A stretch of 20,402 bases of DNA from positions 1 through 20,402 of the forward strand of contig SLNK01000055.1 of assembly GCA_007133095.1 (NCBI GenBank), written 5' to 3'. Shown here in pieces: positions 7,000 through 15,133 of this stretch. Position numbers and translations under genes: made by a program. The notes under the pieces are model-generated. The model did not search any database. It was given only the letters and a program-made list of their open reading frames with translations, and had not been told where the DNA came from. This stretch comes from Candidatus Peregrinibacteria bacterium. Its GTDB lineage: Bacteria > Patescibacteriota > Gracilibacteria > UBA1369 > LOWO2-01-FULL-3. Numbering within the stretch: position 1 is the stretch's first letter; the number at the start of each line of letters is the position of its first letter.

Positions 7000-8991
7000 C
7001 TACTCTTCGCCTTCCCTTTCACTATCCTCCAAAGCCTTTAGCTCTTCAGCAAGATTCACGCCCTTGTTGGTGGGGGGCGTCGCAATGTCCAGCTCCTCTC
7101 TTGTGAAATATTGTCGCTTCAAACCTTCTCTCCCGGACTCCTCCCCTATGTTTTCTTCAAGCGCTCCCTTTCTCTTATCAAGAGCCTCCACCAGTACAGC
7201 TTCAACAAAATCCGTTGATTGCTCTATAACTTTTAAAAGCCTTCTGGCGATGCCCCAGACTTCCCTTTCTTTCGTCGCAAGTGCTATAATCACAGTTTCT
7301 CTCAACTTGTCGGCGCATACTTTCAACATTTCAACATCGTCACTATCTCCCCTTGTTTTGCTCTCTCCTAACCTCAGGGCAAGAAATTGTTCGGCACTAT
7401 CGCGCTTGCTTTTATCTTTTGAGGAAATTTCCTCCAGTTTATTCCATAACCCCACTCTTTTAAGATATTCTGTGTCTTCCTCCCTCTCGGGTACACCAAA
7501 GATAGATTTAAGAATCTTCTTGTTGGCTTCGTCCTTAAGATCTTTATCCTTTAGAAAAAGGCCTTTTCCCCCTTGAGCCCCCACCGCCACCTCAAACATA
7601 TCCATTAAATCTGATTCCATGGGATCTCCCACAAAAGCCTCCACAGCCTGACTACATTCATAGAGTGCTTGTTCTATTTCCTCGGATGCTTGCGCCGCCA
7701 TCGTCCCTGCAGTTTTCTCTTCCTCGTCTTCCTTCTCGGGATCCATTCGAAGCAAACGCACCAATCTTCGCTTTACATCAAACAGCTCTCTTTTTCCTTT
7801 TTGACTAAACACATAAGATAGGTTCGGCAAAGTAAATCCATGCTCCACTTTTTCCCATGAACATTTACTCGGTCGCTTAGCCCTACCACACAATTTTCGG
7901 CTAATCGCCAAAACATCATTATAGGTTCTGTGAGCATTGTACGGATGCATATAAAGGCCCCCTGTAATCATGTCCAAATATCCTCCCATTGTAGCTGATT
8001 TCAAATGGTTGTATACAAACCTTTCATCCGGTATGACAGGGCATTGCCCGTCGGGGTCGACACCAGGCAAAAGCTTGGCACGTCCTTTGTTTACCCATGC
8101 TCGTTCAGTTTCAACAACAATATGGTGAAACAAGCGAGGGTCCCAACCAAACTCCTGCTCTAAACGCCTTTTTACTTTGTCATAAAAGTTTAGCGCCCTT
8201 GTCCGGTTATACGGACTGTCTTTTTCATCATTCCCTTGAATTGAAACGGTTACATGAACGCCGCTTTCAATGGCGGGCCTAAGTTCATTAATGGTGGTTG
8301 CGTAAGAATCAAGGTTGGTCTTATAGTCTATTTTTCCTCCCATTCGGGAAAAGTCCAAAGACAAAACAAAAACGTCATATTCCTCCATGAAATCAACAAT
8401 TTCCCTCAATCTCCTCACTTGCTCGGAAGAAGATTTTTCTCCCTTCTTTGTAACTCCATGGCTAACACACACTACTCTGGACTCTCCGCCGCTCAGTTTT
8501 TTAACAAGTTTTGAAAACTGTAAAAAAGCATCAGAATCTAAAGGCTCCTGATTGATATCCGTGGTGACATAGTTGGCAAACAAATCTATCATTCTCTTTT
8601 TAACATATCCGCTTATCTCTTTCGTCTCCGCCTCTGTTTCTGTTTTTTCATTACCCTCCTTGGAAGAAGCTTCTTCCTCGTCGGGAGAACTTTTCACCAA
8701 AAATTCTTGGTTCAAAATACGTTCCATTCTTTCAGAGGTAACGGCATTAGCTATCAAGTCCCACTTGCCACTTCCTTGATCATATGACCCGCAATGAATA
8801 CAGTTCTGCCGACAGCCATCGCCCAGCCTAACAGTGTTTACACTTAAAATTCCGTCTTCCAAATTCGTCCCTGAAGAATCTCTCAAAACACGCTCTTCAT
8901 CCAACAATCTTTGCTTTTCCATTGTCTTTTTTTCAAGCTCATCTTGAGAGCTAATGCTTTCCATATTAACATTCTTATCAAACAAAATCAT
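7000..8991 (-). CDS. Radical SAM protein of unknown function, 663 aa
   Basis: The N-terminal part has a canonical CX3CX2C motif, CRQNCIHC with cysteines 60, 64 and 67, preceded by VNTVRLGDG. It should bind a 4Fe-4S cluster and cleave S-adenosylmethionine. Two beta/alpha-barrel-like stretches follow (ESRVVCVSHG, EYDVFVLSLDFSRMGGKID, VHVTVSIQGNDE). Further cysteines occur in GQCPVIP and LCGRAKRPSKCSWE, possible auxiliary-cluster or zinc ligands. From about residue 395 the rest is helical, highly charged and Glu/Lys-rich, unlike standard radical SAM enzymes, and may be a partner-binding domain. An acidic insert lies at about 103-128 (SPDEEEASSKEGNEKTETEA). I do not recognise the subfamily or substrate. 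The start is uncertain: an ATG at 8964 (MESISSQDELE) is also possible, and neither has a Shine-Dalgarno sequence. It diverges from the PAS/GAF gene. Confidence 0.85.
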   Translation of the reverse strand: MILFDKNVNMESISSQDELEKKTMEKQRLLDEERVLRDSSGTNLEDGILSVNTVRLGDGCRQNCIHCGSYDQGSGKWDLIANAVTSERMERILNQEFLVKSSPDEEEASSKEGNEKTETEAETKEISGYVKKRMIDLFANYVTTDINQEPLDSDAFLQFSKLVKKLSGGESRVVCVSHGVTKKGEKSSSEQVRRLREIVDFMEEYDVFVLSLDFSRMGGKIDYKTNLDSYATTINELRPAIESGVHVTVSIQGNDEKDSPYNRTRALNFYDKVKRRLEQEFGWDPRLFHHIVVETERAWVNKGRAKLLPGVDPDGQCPVIPDERFVYNHLKSATMGGYLDMITGGLYMHPYNAHRTYNDVLAISRKLCGRAKRPSKCSWEKVEHGFTLPNLSYVFSQKGKRELFDVKRRLVRLLRMDPEKEDEEEKTAGTMAAQASEEIEQALYECSQAVEAFVGDPMESDLMDMFEVAVGAQGGKGLFLKDKDLKDEANKKILKSIFGVPEREEDTEYLKRVGLWNKLEEISSKDKSKRDSAEQFLALRLGESKTRGDSDDVEMLKVCADKLRETVIIALATKEREVWGIARRLLKVIEQSTDFVEAVLVEALDKRKGALEENIGEESGREGLKRQYFTREELDIATPPTNKGVNLAEELKALEDSEREGEE

Positions 8992-9003
8992 TGCAGGAAA
9001 GCG

Positions 9004-9046
9004 AAGCTACACCCATCTGCCACAACATGTCAACACAAAATGTCAA
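9004..9046 (-). promoter_or_regulatory. Tandem TTGACAT repeats, putative promoter/operator of the radical SAM gene
   Basis: On the minus strand TTGACATTTTG (9046-9036) and TTGACATGTTG (9033-9023) form an 11-bp direct repeat with one mismatch, separated by 2 nt. The second copy supplies a TTGACA -35 (9033-9028) with an 18-nt spacer to a weak TAGCTT -10 (9009-9004). The arrangement could be a promoter, a repeated protein-binding site, or both. Confidence 0.35.
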
Positions 9047-9091
9047 ATCCGCATGTACAATTTCTCAAAAATCGGAGAAAGTATCTTTCTG

Positions 9092-9140
9092 TTGACAAAT
9101 CGCCCCTACTTGTTGCAATATCAGTGTGGGCACATAATAA
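9092..9140 (+). promoter_or_regulatory. Overlapping promoters of the PAS/GAF gene
   Basis: Two candidates overlap. One has a perfect TTGACA (9092-9097), an 18-nt spacer and CAATAT (9116-9121), giving an approximately 20-nt leader. The other has TTGCAA (9113-9118), a 16-nt spacer and TAATAA (9135-9140), whose -10 ends 7 nt before the ATG at 9148 and would give a leaderless mRNA. Both lie upstream of 9148 but downstream of the alternative ATGs at 8911 and 9040, which is why 9148 was chosen as the start. Confidence 0.5.
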
Positions 9141-9147
9141 AGTTGTT

Positions 9148-10473
9148 ATGCCGATTCGGGAACACTCCAAAATAGTTTCACGTAAGCCTTTGGATCCGGA
9201 CCTACTGGACAAAGCAAGCCTCTCCATCGGGATAGCCGATGCCATGAACGAATGCTTGTGGTTCGGTGACGAAAATCACCGAACGCTGTATGTAAATCCG
9301 GTTTATGAAAAAACGTCCGGCTATTCGTTAAAAGAGTGTATAGGCCAGCCTGCGGATTTTTGTTTCGATGAAGAAAGTAAAAAAATAATCGCAAGACATC
9401 ATAAGTTGCGAAACAGGGGAGTTCCTTCCCAATATGAAGCGACCATGGTCTCCAAAAGCGGAAAAAAAATTCCGGTACTTGTAAGTGGCGCCCCAACCAA
9501 AACTGGGGGCACAATTGGAATATTTATCAATCTGACAAACATTAAAAAACTTATAAAACAAGAAACCTTAACCAGAAAAATCCTTCAGCACACAGATAAA
9601 GCGTTCGTTATTTTAGACAAAGACAGGAAGATAACATTATGGAACAGCGGAGCAAAAATTCTTTTCGGGTACAAAGAAAGTGAAGTTTTGGACAAATGCA
9701 TAGACGTAATAATCCCTCCAAACGAAAGAAAGAATAATGAATACCTCATCGAAGAGGTGGAAAAAAGGGGCCACGTCCTAAATGTAGAAACCAAGAGGCT
9801 TCGAAAAAGCGGTACAAAAATTGACGTTTCGGCATCGGTCACAAAAGTTGTGGACGAGGATAAAAATTTTGTAGGATACCTTCTCAGTTATCAAGACATT
9901 ACCCAGCAAAAACGCGACGGCGATGAACTGCAAAAAAGGTTCGAGGCTATACAGGACGCTTACAAAGAATTGGGCCTTCAAAAAAGGCACCTGGACTATT
10001 TCTGCGAGATCTCGGAGGCCGCAACTTCAACGGAGTCACTGGAAAGCCTTGAAAGACTTATTGTAAGCGCAATGTCCATGCTAACAAAATGTGAAGGCGT
10101 TGTTCTGCGCAGTTATGACGGCGCAAGAAGCTTGAAACTAAAACACTGCTTTGGCGTTAATAAAAATTGGTGGAATAAAGGCCAAATCAAATATAAGAAC
10201 AGCATCGCAGAAGAAGCTTTCAAAAAACGCAGAAGTCTAATTATAGACAACATCGATGCCCATACAAAACATCAGGGGACTCAGCTCCTTAAAGACCACA
10301 GATTCAAAGTTCTGATACTTCTCCCTCTATATATAAATGACAAACTGCTGGGGACAATAAGCCTATACGCGACGAATCCCGCAAAATTCAGATTCATAGA
10401 AACCACCTTTTTGGAAAATATGGCAAAACTCTGTTCCCTTGCAATTCATTCCAAAACAACCCAGAACATATAA
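9148..10473 (+). CDS. PAS-PAS-GAF sensor protein without an output domain
   Basis: A 441-aa soluble protein from MPIREHSKIV. PAS domain 1 spans about 25-135 (MNECLWFGDENHRTLYVNPVYEKTSGYS, with the usual 'N-x-x-x-E-x-x-x-GYS' and a second half YEATMVSKSGKKIPVLVSG). PAS domain 2 spans about 143-255 (AFVILDKDRKITLWNSGAKI, ending YLLSYQDITQQK). A coiled-coil linker lies at about 255-283 and a GAF domain at about 285-435 (LERLIVSAMSML ... LLPLYINDKLLGTISLYA). No histidine kinase, GGDEF, EAL, phosphatase or DNA-binding domain follows, and there is no membrane segment. It may sense a small ligand or redox state and act through a protein partner; this is inference. The frame extends to an ATG at 8911, but that region has no PAS similarity and overlaps the divergent gene. 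The PBP gene starts 44 nt downstream on the same strand. Confidence 0.85.
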   Translation: MPIREHSKIVSRKPLDPDLLDKASLSIGIADAMNECLWFGDENHRTLYVNPVYEKTSGYSLKECIGQPADFCFDEESKKIIARHHKLRNRGVPSQYEATMVSKSGKKIPVLVSGAPTKTGGTIGIFINLTNIKKLIKQETLTRKILQHTDKAFVILDKDRKITLWNSGAKILFGYKESEVLDKCIDVIIPPNERKNNEYLIEEVEKRGHVLNVETKRLRKSGTKIDVSASVTKVVDEDKNFVGYLLSYQDITQQKRDGDELQKRFEAIQDAYKELGLQKRHLDYFCEISEAATSTESLESLERLIVSAMSMLTKCEGVVLRSYDGARSLKLKHCFGVNKNWWNKGQIKYKNSIAEEAFKKRRSLIIDNIDAHTKHQGTQLLKDHRFKVLILLPLYINDKLLGTISLYATNPAKFRFIETTFLENMAKLCSLAIHSKTTQNI

Positions 10474-10480
10474 GCCTCCC

Positions 10481-10509
10481 TTTACCGATACCGAATTTTT
10501 AAGTAATAT
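10481..10509 (+). promoter_or_regulatory. Putative leaderless promoter of the PBP gene
   Basis: TTTACC (10481-10486), a 17-nt spacer and TAATAT (10504-10509). The -10 ends 8 nt before the ATG at 10518, so the transcript is predicted to begin almost at the start codon. It lies in the 44-nt gap after the PAS/GAF stop codon, so the PBP gene need not be cotranscribed with that gene. Confidence 0.5.
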
Positions 10510-10517
10510 CCCTTTGC

Positions 10518-13304
10518 ATGAAAAGATTTTTACCTCGTAAACAAGCAGGTTTGGGCAAGAAGGTCCTCTTTTGGGGAATCACATTTGTAATCGGCGTTTT
10601 CGCGCTTGCATTAATAGGAATCGCCTCCACAATAGCGATTCTTTCTGCTGATCTACCCAATATAGGAGACCTTGAAACTCTTTCGGCACCACAGTCCACT
10701 CAAATTTTCGATAGGGACGGCGGTTTGCTTTACACAATACACGGAGAAGAAAATCGAGAACAAGTCCCCCTTGGCAAAATTTCGCCAAATTTGGTAAATG
10801 CGACACTCGCAATTGAAGATGACAGTTTTTGGGACCACAAAGGCTTCGATATAAAAGCTTTGGGAAAAGTGGCAATGTACGAAATTTTCGGCAAAGGAAG
10901 CCCAAGAGGAGGATCCACCATAACTCAGCAATATATCAAAAACACCTTTTTATCTTCGGAAAGAACCTATACCCGTAAAGCGAAGGAGTTGATTCTCTCC
11001 CTCAGGCTGGAAAGAGCTTTTGAAAAAGAGAAGATTTTGGAACTTTACCTGAACAGGATTCCTTACGGAAATAACGCATACGGAATACAAAAAGCCGCAG
11101 AAATATACTTTGGAAAAAGCGCCGAAGATTTAACCCTGGGAGAAAGTGCTCTTCTCGCATCGCTTCCTCAAGCACCAAGCAGGCACAATCCGTATGGAAA
11201 CAACCGCTTTTCACACACTCTTAAAGAATTCTCTCTGGAAGAAGTGGAAAGAAGAAAGATAGAAACGGAATTCGATCTGAGAACGGAGGAATATGTGCGC
11301 GGATTAATTGGTCAGCACGTAGAGATAGCCGAAGGAAGGAAGGTCTACATCGCGGGAAGAAGCGATCTGGTGCTAAGACGAATGTACGAAACGGGAATAA
11401 TTACTATGGAAGAAAGACAGTCCGCTTTAAACGAAATACAAAATATCGAATTCAACGAATATAGGGAGCCTATAAAACATCCTCATTTCGTGCTTCACAT
11501 AAAACAATTGTTGGAAGATAAATATGGGAAAGACATGGTGGAAGGTGGCGGCCTTAAAGTATACACAACAATAGACGGGGACCTTCAAAGTTATGCCGAG
11601 CAAGTCGCAAGAGAAAGGGGTGAGGCCAACTTGGCATACGGTGCAAACAACATCGCTATCCTTACAATCAACGCAAAAACAGGGGAAATTCTTGTGATGG
11701 TGGGGTCAAAAAATTATTTTGACGAAGAAATTCAAGGCAAGGTAAATGTTGTGACTCGTCCCCGCCAGCCCGGATCCTCCTTCAAGCCGATAGTTTACGC
11801 GCAAGCCTTTTATAACGGGTACGCCCCCGGTAGCATCATCTACGACGTGCCAACAAAAATCGGCCCAAACGAACCGCGAAATTTCGACGGCAGCTGGAGA
11901 GGGCAAATGACAATAAGAGAAGCTCTGGGGTTTTCCAGAAATATACCGGCGGTAAAAGCGTATTTTCTTGCAGGAGAACAAGATCCCGTAATAGACCTTT
12001 CGGAAAAAATGGGGATAACAAGTTTAAGCAAAAGCCATCACTACGGATATCCCTTAGCCTTGGGCGCGGGAGAAGTTTCCTTGAAAGAAATGGTGACGGC
12101 GTTTGCCGTATTCGCGAACAACGGAAGACGACCTGAGCTCACGGGGATACTAAGAATTGAAAACGCAAACGGGGACGTTCTCGAAGAATGGGAGCCACAG
12201 GATCCGGAGGAAGTAATGGATCCCCAAGTCGCATTTCTGATAAATGATATTCTTTCAGACAGAGAGGTTGGTTTAGGCCCGTCTTTGTTTGTAGACAATA
12301 AAATAAACGCGGTAAAAACGGGGACCAGTACAAAGGAAACCAAACAAGGAGCAACAACAAGAGTACAGTCCGGAGATGGATGGGCCATAGGTTATACCCC
12401 CTCAATAGTAACGGGTGTTTGGGGAGGAAATACGGACGGAAGAGGAATGAAGCCCAACGCTACGGGGTACACCATAGCCGCCCCCGCTTTCAAGGCCGTA
12501 ATGACAAAAGCCCTTGCAGATTCACCGGCTGAACCTTTCCCCGAACCGGAAGGCATTCAACGCATAGAAATCAGCAAGGCTTCCGGTCTCCTTCCGGGAC
12601 CATCAACACCAAGCTCGTACATAATAACGGAATTGTTCCCAAGCTTTTCCGTTCCGGTTGTTGAAGAAAATATTTTTTACACGGTTACGCTGGACAAAAT
12701 TTCCGGCCTGCTGGCGACCGAGTTCACCCCCCCGGAAGCAAGAGTGGAGGTGACCTATCAAAATTACGAACCCATAGCCGACCTCTTTAATTGGAGGCAG
12801 GAAATAATAAATTATTACAGCGCACCACGAGAGCTTGAAGAAGATGAGGAAGGACAGCCTCAAATAAGCACATTTCGCGCGGGACTTCCTCCTACGGAAT
12901 ATGATAACGTTCACACAGCGGAAACAGCCAAATTACGACCTTCAATCGGTATTTTAAGCCCCTCTCCACAGGGATCACTCAGTCGTGGGTCAAACCCTAT
13001 AAGTTTGGACATAAACGCACCGCACGGAGTTAAGAGGGTCGAGATTTTCCTCAACAACGACAAAAAATACACCACTTCCACGCCCCCTTTTAACACGTTT
13101 GTGTTCATCCCGGTAACAATGGGCCCCGGATCCAAACACCTTCTAGTGGCGAAAATAATAGACAACCTGGGATACAGCGATGAATCCGCGATAGAGGTGG
13201 TTGTAGAAAGTCCGGGAACCCCTTCTCCTGACCCGGAACCTCCTCCTGCTCCGGAGACATCTCCGCCGGAAGATGAAGCCCCTCCCGCAGACGAAGAAAA
13301 TTAA
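10518..13304 (+). CDS. Class A penicillin-binding protein (PBP1A family, bifunctional)
   Basis: A 928-aa bifunctional cell-wall synthase with glycan polymerisation and peptide cross-linking activities outside the membrane. A single N-terminal membrane anchor lies at about 17-44 after a basic cytoplasmic tail (MKRFLPRKQ). The GT51 glycosyltransferase domain has the catalytic Glu in EDDSFWDHKG (E100), GGSTITQQ, and RKAKELILSLRLERAFEKEKI. The transpeptidase domain has all three motifs: SSFK (S420, K423), SRN (473-475) and KTG (600-602). The C-terminus adds an Ig-like/Big-type domain at about 810-900 (PSIGILSPSPQGSLSRGSNP ... DNLGYSDESAIEVVVE) and a Pro/Glu-rich acidic tail. Its stop overlaps the convergent rdgB stop by 2 bp. 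Peptidoglycan synthesis genes support a cell with a real wall. The start has no Shine-Dalgarno sequence. Confidence 0.96.
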   Translation: MKRFLPRKQAGLGKKVLFWGITFVIGVFALALIGIASTIAILSADLPNIGDLETLSAPQSTQIFDRDGGLLYTIHGEENREQVPLGKISPNLVNATLAIEDDSFWDHKGFDIKALGKVAMYEIFGKGSPRGGSTITQQYIKNTFLSSERTYTRKAKELILSLRLERAFEKEKILELYLNRIPYGNNAYGIQKAAEIYFGKSAEDLTLGESALLASLPQAPSRHNPYGNNRFSHTLKEFSLEEVERRKIETEFDLRTEEYVRGLIGQHVEIAEGRKVYIAGRSDLVLRRMYETGIITMEERQSALNEIQNIEFNEYREPIKHPHFVLHIKQLLEDKYGKDMVEGGGLKVYTTIDGDLQSYAEQVARERGEANLAYGANNIAILTINAKTGEILVMVGSKNYFDEEIQGKVNVVTRPRQPGSSFKPIVYAQAFYNGYAPGSIIYDVPTKIGPNEPRNFDGSWRGQMTIREALGFSRNIPAVKAYFLAGEQDPVIDLSEKMGITSLSKSHHYGYPLALGAGEVSLKEMVTAFAVFANNGRRPELTGILRIENANGDVLEEWEPQDPEEVMDPQVAFLINDILSDREVGLGPSLFVDNKINAVKTGTSTKETKQGATTRVQSGDGWAIGYTPSIVTGVWGGNTDGRGMKPNATGYTIAAPAFKAVMTKALADSPAEPFPEPEGIQRIEISKASGLLPGPSTPSSYIITELFPSFSVPVVEENIFYTVTLDKISGLLATEFTPPEARVEVTYQNYEPIADLFNWRQEIINYYSAPRELEEDEEGQPQISTFRAGLPPTEYDNVHTAETAKLRPSIGILSPSPQGSLSRGSNPISLDINAPHGVKRVEIFLNNDKKYTTSTPPFNTFVFIPVTMGPGSKHLLVAKIIDNLGYSDESAIEVVVESPGTPSPDPEPPPAPETSPPEDEAPPADEEN

Positions 13305-13909
13305 AATTTTTCCTCTAATCGTTTCTTCAAATAAAGCTTTGTTTTAAAAACGGCCTTTCCTCTATGGCTTATCTTGTTTTTTTCTTCCGCTGTCAAAGCG
13401 GCGTAAACATGTCTTCCGCCTTCCGGCAAAAAACATGAACTCAAGGGGACCCCGGGGATAATGGGCGCCCTCAAATCTTCGGTAATCACTCCTTTGGTTT
13501 GCCCCTCAAAAAATGACGTCGTCGCCCCCTCAAAGAAACAAACATTACAAACAAAAAGGGCGCGTCTGTTGTTAACTCCCTCCATTCGCTTCATAAAAAA
13601 CCTTAGCCATTCTTCATCATTAGCTTTTTCGCCGGCCCCCCATCTCCGGGTTTTTAATCCCAGCTCACCTTTTAAAGCTTCCACCAAAACACCCGAGTCC
13701 TCAGCCAAGGTAGGCATCCCCACTTTGCCAAAATAATATTCCGCTTTCTTATAAGCATTCTCCCTAAAAGTATCCCCGTCTTCCTCAATCCCGCTTTCAC
13801 GGATTCCCAAATCTCCCAAAAAAACCGGGGTTATCGGCAAATCCCTAAGGCCTTCCGCTATTTCAGCGTACTTGCCGGGATTACCCGTTGCTATAAGAAT
13901 TTCTTTCAT
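13301..13909 (-). CDS. rdgB: RdgB/HAM1-type non-canonical purine NTP pyrophosphatase, diverged
   Basis: The family hydrolyses ITP, dITP and XTP to monophosphates, keeping deaminated purines out of DNA and RNA. At 202 aa the length is normal. Family motifs present: ATGNPGKYAEI at 7-17 (usually TGNxxKxxE), EEDGDTFRENAYKKA at 42-56, AEDSGVLVEAL at 69-79 and SHRGKA at 181-186. The usual base-recognition motif GFGYDPIF aligns with GVPLSSCF (153-160), so the Tyr-Asp-Pro core is absent, and the SARYAG-like loop is replaced by KTRRWGAG. Substrate range may therefore differ. A GGAGAG sequence 9 nt before the ATG is one of very few Shine-Dalgarno-like sites here. The start lies 29 nt inside the end of the sigma-like gene, so the two are cotranscribed and probably translationally coupled. 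Confidence 0.88.
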   Translation of the reverse strand: MKEILIATGNPGKYAEIAEGLRDLPITPVFLGDLGIRESGIEEDGDTFRENAYKKAEYYFGKVGMPTLAEDSGVLVEALKGELGLKTRRWGAGEKANDEEWLRFFMKRMEGVNNRRALFVCNVCFFEGATTSFFEGQTKGVITEDLRAPIIPGVPLSSCFLPEGGRHVYAALTAEEKNKISHRGKAVFKTKLYLKKRLEEKF

Positions 13910-15107
13910 ATGCTTTTACTCTCCAGCCTTTTGAATCTTCTACAAAAACATATTCCAAAAACCATTCGTCCGCGTCAACCAAAACATTAATTTCCTTCTC
14001 TGCAATTCTGATTATTTCCATTGTTTCTACTGCAAAATAATCACAAAGCCGGTCGCTCACAGCCTCATTAACTCTTCGTTTTTCCCCATCGGCAAAATTG
14101 CCGGTAAAAACTACATCGTTCTTGCAAATTGTGGGATATCCACGCTCAATCAGTTTGTCCTTCCCCCTCCAATCAACAACCCCTGAAAGCCCCCAAACAA
14201 AAATAACAACAAAAATGAATACCGGAATCACGGCAATTCCAACCTTCCATCTCTCAACAAAGTCGAAAAACCGCTCCCATCTTTCCGCCTTGCGTTCCTC
14301 CTTCATCCTTTCTTTTTTCTCGTCTTCTTTTAATTCTCTGACAGCTTCTACAAAAATCTTCGCCGGATCATCAGACCCCTTAGACGCTTTTTTGACAGAT
14401 TTTTTCTTTGCTTTTTCGGGAACCTCCTCGGCTTCAACAGCAAAATCTCTTCTGTTTATTCTCCCGGAAACATCCGCCCGCAAACTCAGCTTGAAAGGTT
14501 CGGGGTTTTTTATATCCTCAATTCCCCTCATCCGGGCCAAAAAACCGCTAAGTTCTCCGAAATATACTCCTTGTCCTCCGTCGCTGTCCCCAAAAAGTAA
14601 AAAGTGCACTCTTTTCAAAACTCTATAAATTTTTGGTCCGATAACTCCTTCATCAGACCCTAAAACCTCCATCACTCCACCGTCGGAAATCTCTTCAAAG
14701 AATTTCAATCTCAAAATCTCCCTTTCTTCCATGGAAAGCTTTCCGAACATACGCTCCGCTTTTTCAAAAACCTCTTTTCCTCCCCCGTATTGTTTTATCT
14801 TCTTGTCATTTGTGATAACTCCCTGGGTTTCAGGGAAGCCTTTGCTCTCGATATGCTCAAAAACCCTCGGGTGGGCAAGACTATACAGCCAAACCGCATA
14901 CCCTACATCCAAAGAAGTATTTCTGGCCTGCCCCAAAGCATCCAAAAAAGTCAGGCGGGTAATATTTTCCGCGTCCTCGCCTTCTCCCACACGCCTGGCC
15001 ACATACTTGTAAAGGTCGTCGAAATACGCGTCAAACAGGAGCAAAAACTGCTTCAGCTCCCCCTTTTTTAATTTCTCAACACACTGCTTTTCAACATAAA
15101 TATCCAT
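13881..15107 (-). CDS. Sigma-70-family-like protein fused to a transmembrane and extracytoplasmic region
   Basis: A 408-aa protein. Residues about 15-90 resemble sigma region 2 of ECF-type factors (LFDAYFDDLYKYVARRVG, EDAENITRLTFLDALGQ). Residues about 117-172 resemble region 4 with a helix-turn-helix (GKLSMEEREILRLKFFEEIS ... GPKIYRVLKRVHFLL). A segment at 188-212 (ARMRGIEDIKNPEPFKLSLR) looks like the start of the membrane proteins often encoded next to such sigma factors. A Lys/Glu-rich probable coiled coil runs about 225-285, then one transmembrane helix at 289-311 (VGIAVIPVFIFVVIFVWGLSGV) and an approximately 97-aa tail predicted outside the cell. It may be a sigma factor joined to its own membrane tether; this is inference, and it could be a degenerate sigma-like regulator. 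It is first gene of an operon with rdgB. Confidence 0.78.
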   Translation of the reverse strand: MDIYVEKQCVEKLKKGELKQFLLLFDAYFDDLYKYVARRVGEGEDAENITRLTFLDALGQARNTSLDVGYAVWLYSLAHPRVFEHIESKGFPETQGVITNDKKIKQYGGGKEVFEKAERMFGKLSMEEREILRLKFFEEISDGGVMEVLGSDEGVIGPKIYRVLKRVHFLLFGDSDGGQGVYFGELSGFLARMRGIEDIKNPEPFKLSLRADVSGRINRRDFAVEAEEVPEKAKKKSVKKASKGSDDPAKIFVEAVRELKEDEKKERMKEERKAERWERFFDFVERWKVGIAVIPVFIFVVIFVWGLSGVVDWRGKDKLIERGYPTICKNDVVFTGNFADGEKRRVNEAVSDRLCDYFAVETMEIIRIAEKEINVLVDADEWFLEYVFVEDSKGWRVKAYERNSYSNG

Positions 15108-15133
15108 ATAAAAAGATTATTTATTAGGGGAAA

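Noticed and set aside
8911..9147. An N-terminal extension of the PAS/GAF protein from ATG 8911 or 9040
   Set aside because: The extra residues do not resemble a domain, the region overlaps the divergent gene start and holds both putative promoters, and the promoters lie downstream of these ATGs.
13290..13320. A bidirectional terminator between the PBP gene and rdgB
   Set aside because: There is only a short A/T palindrome spanning both stop codons, with no GC stem, so it cannot be separated from base composition.
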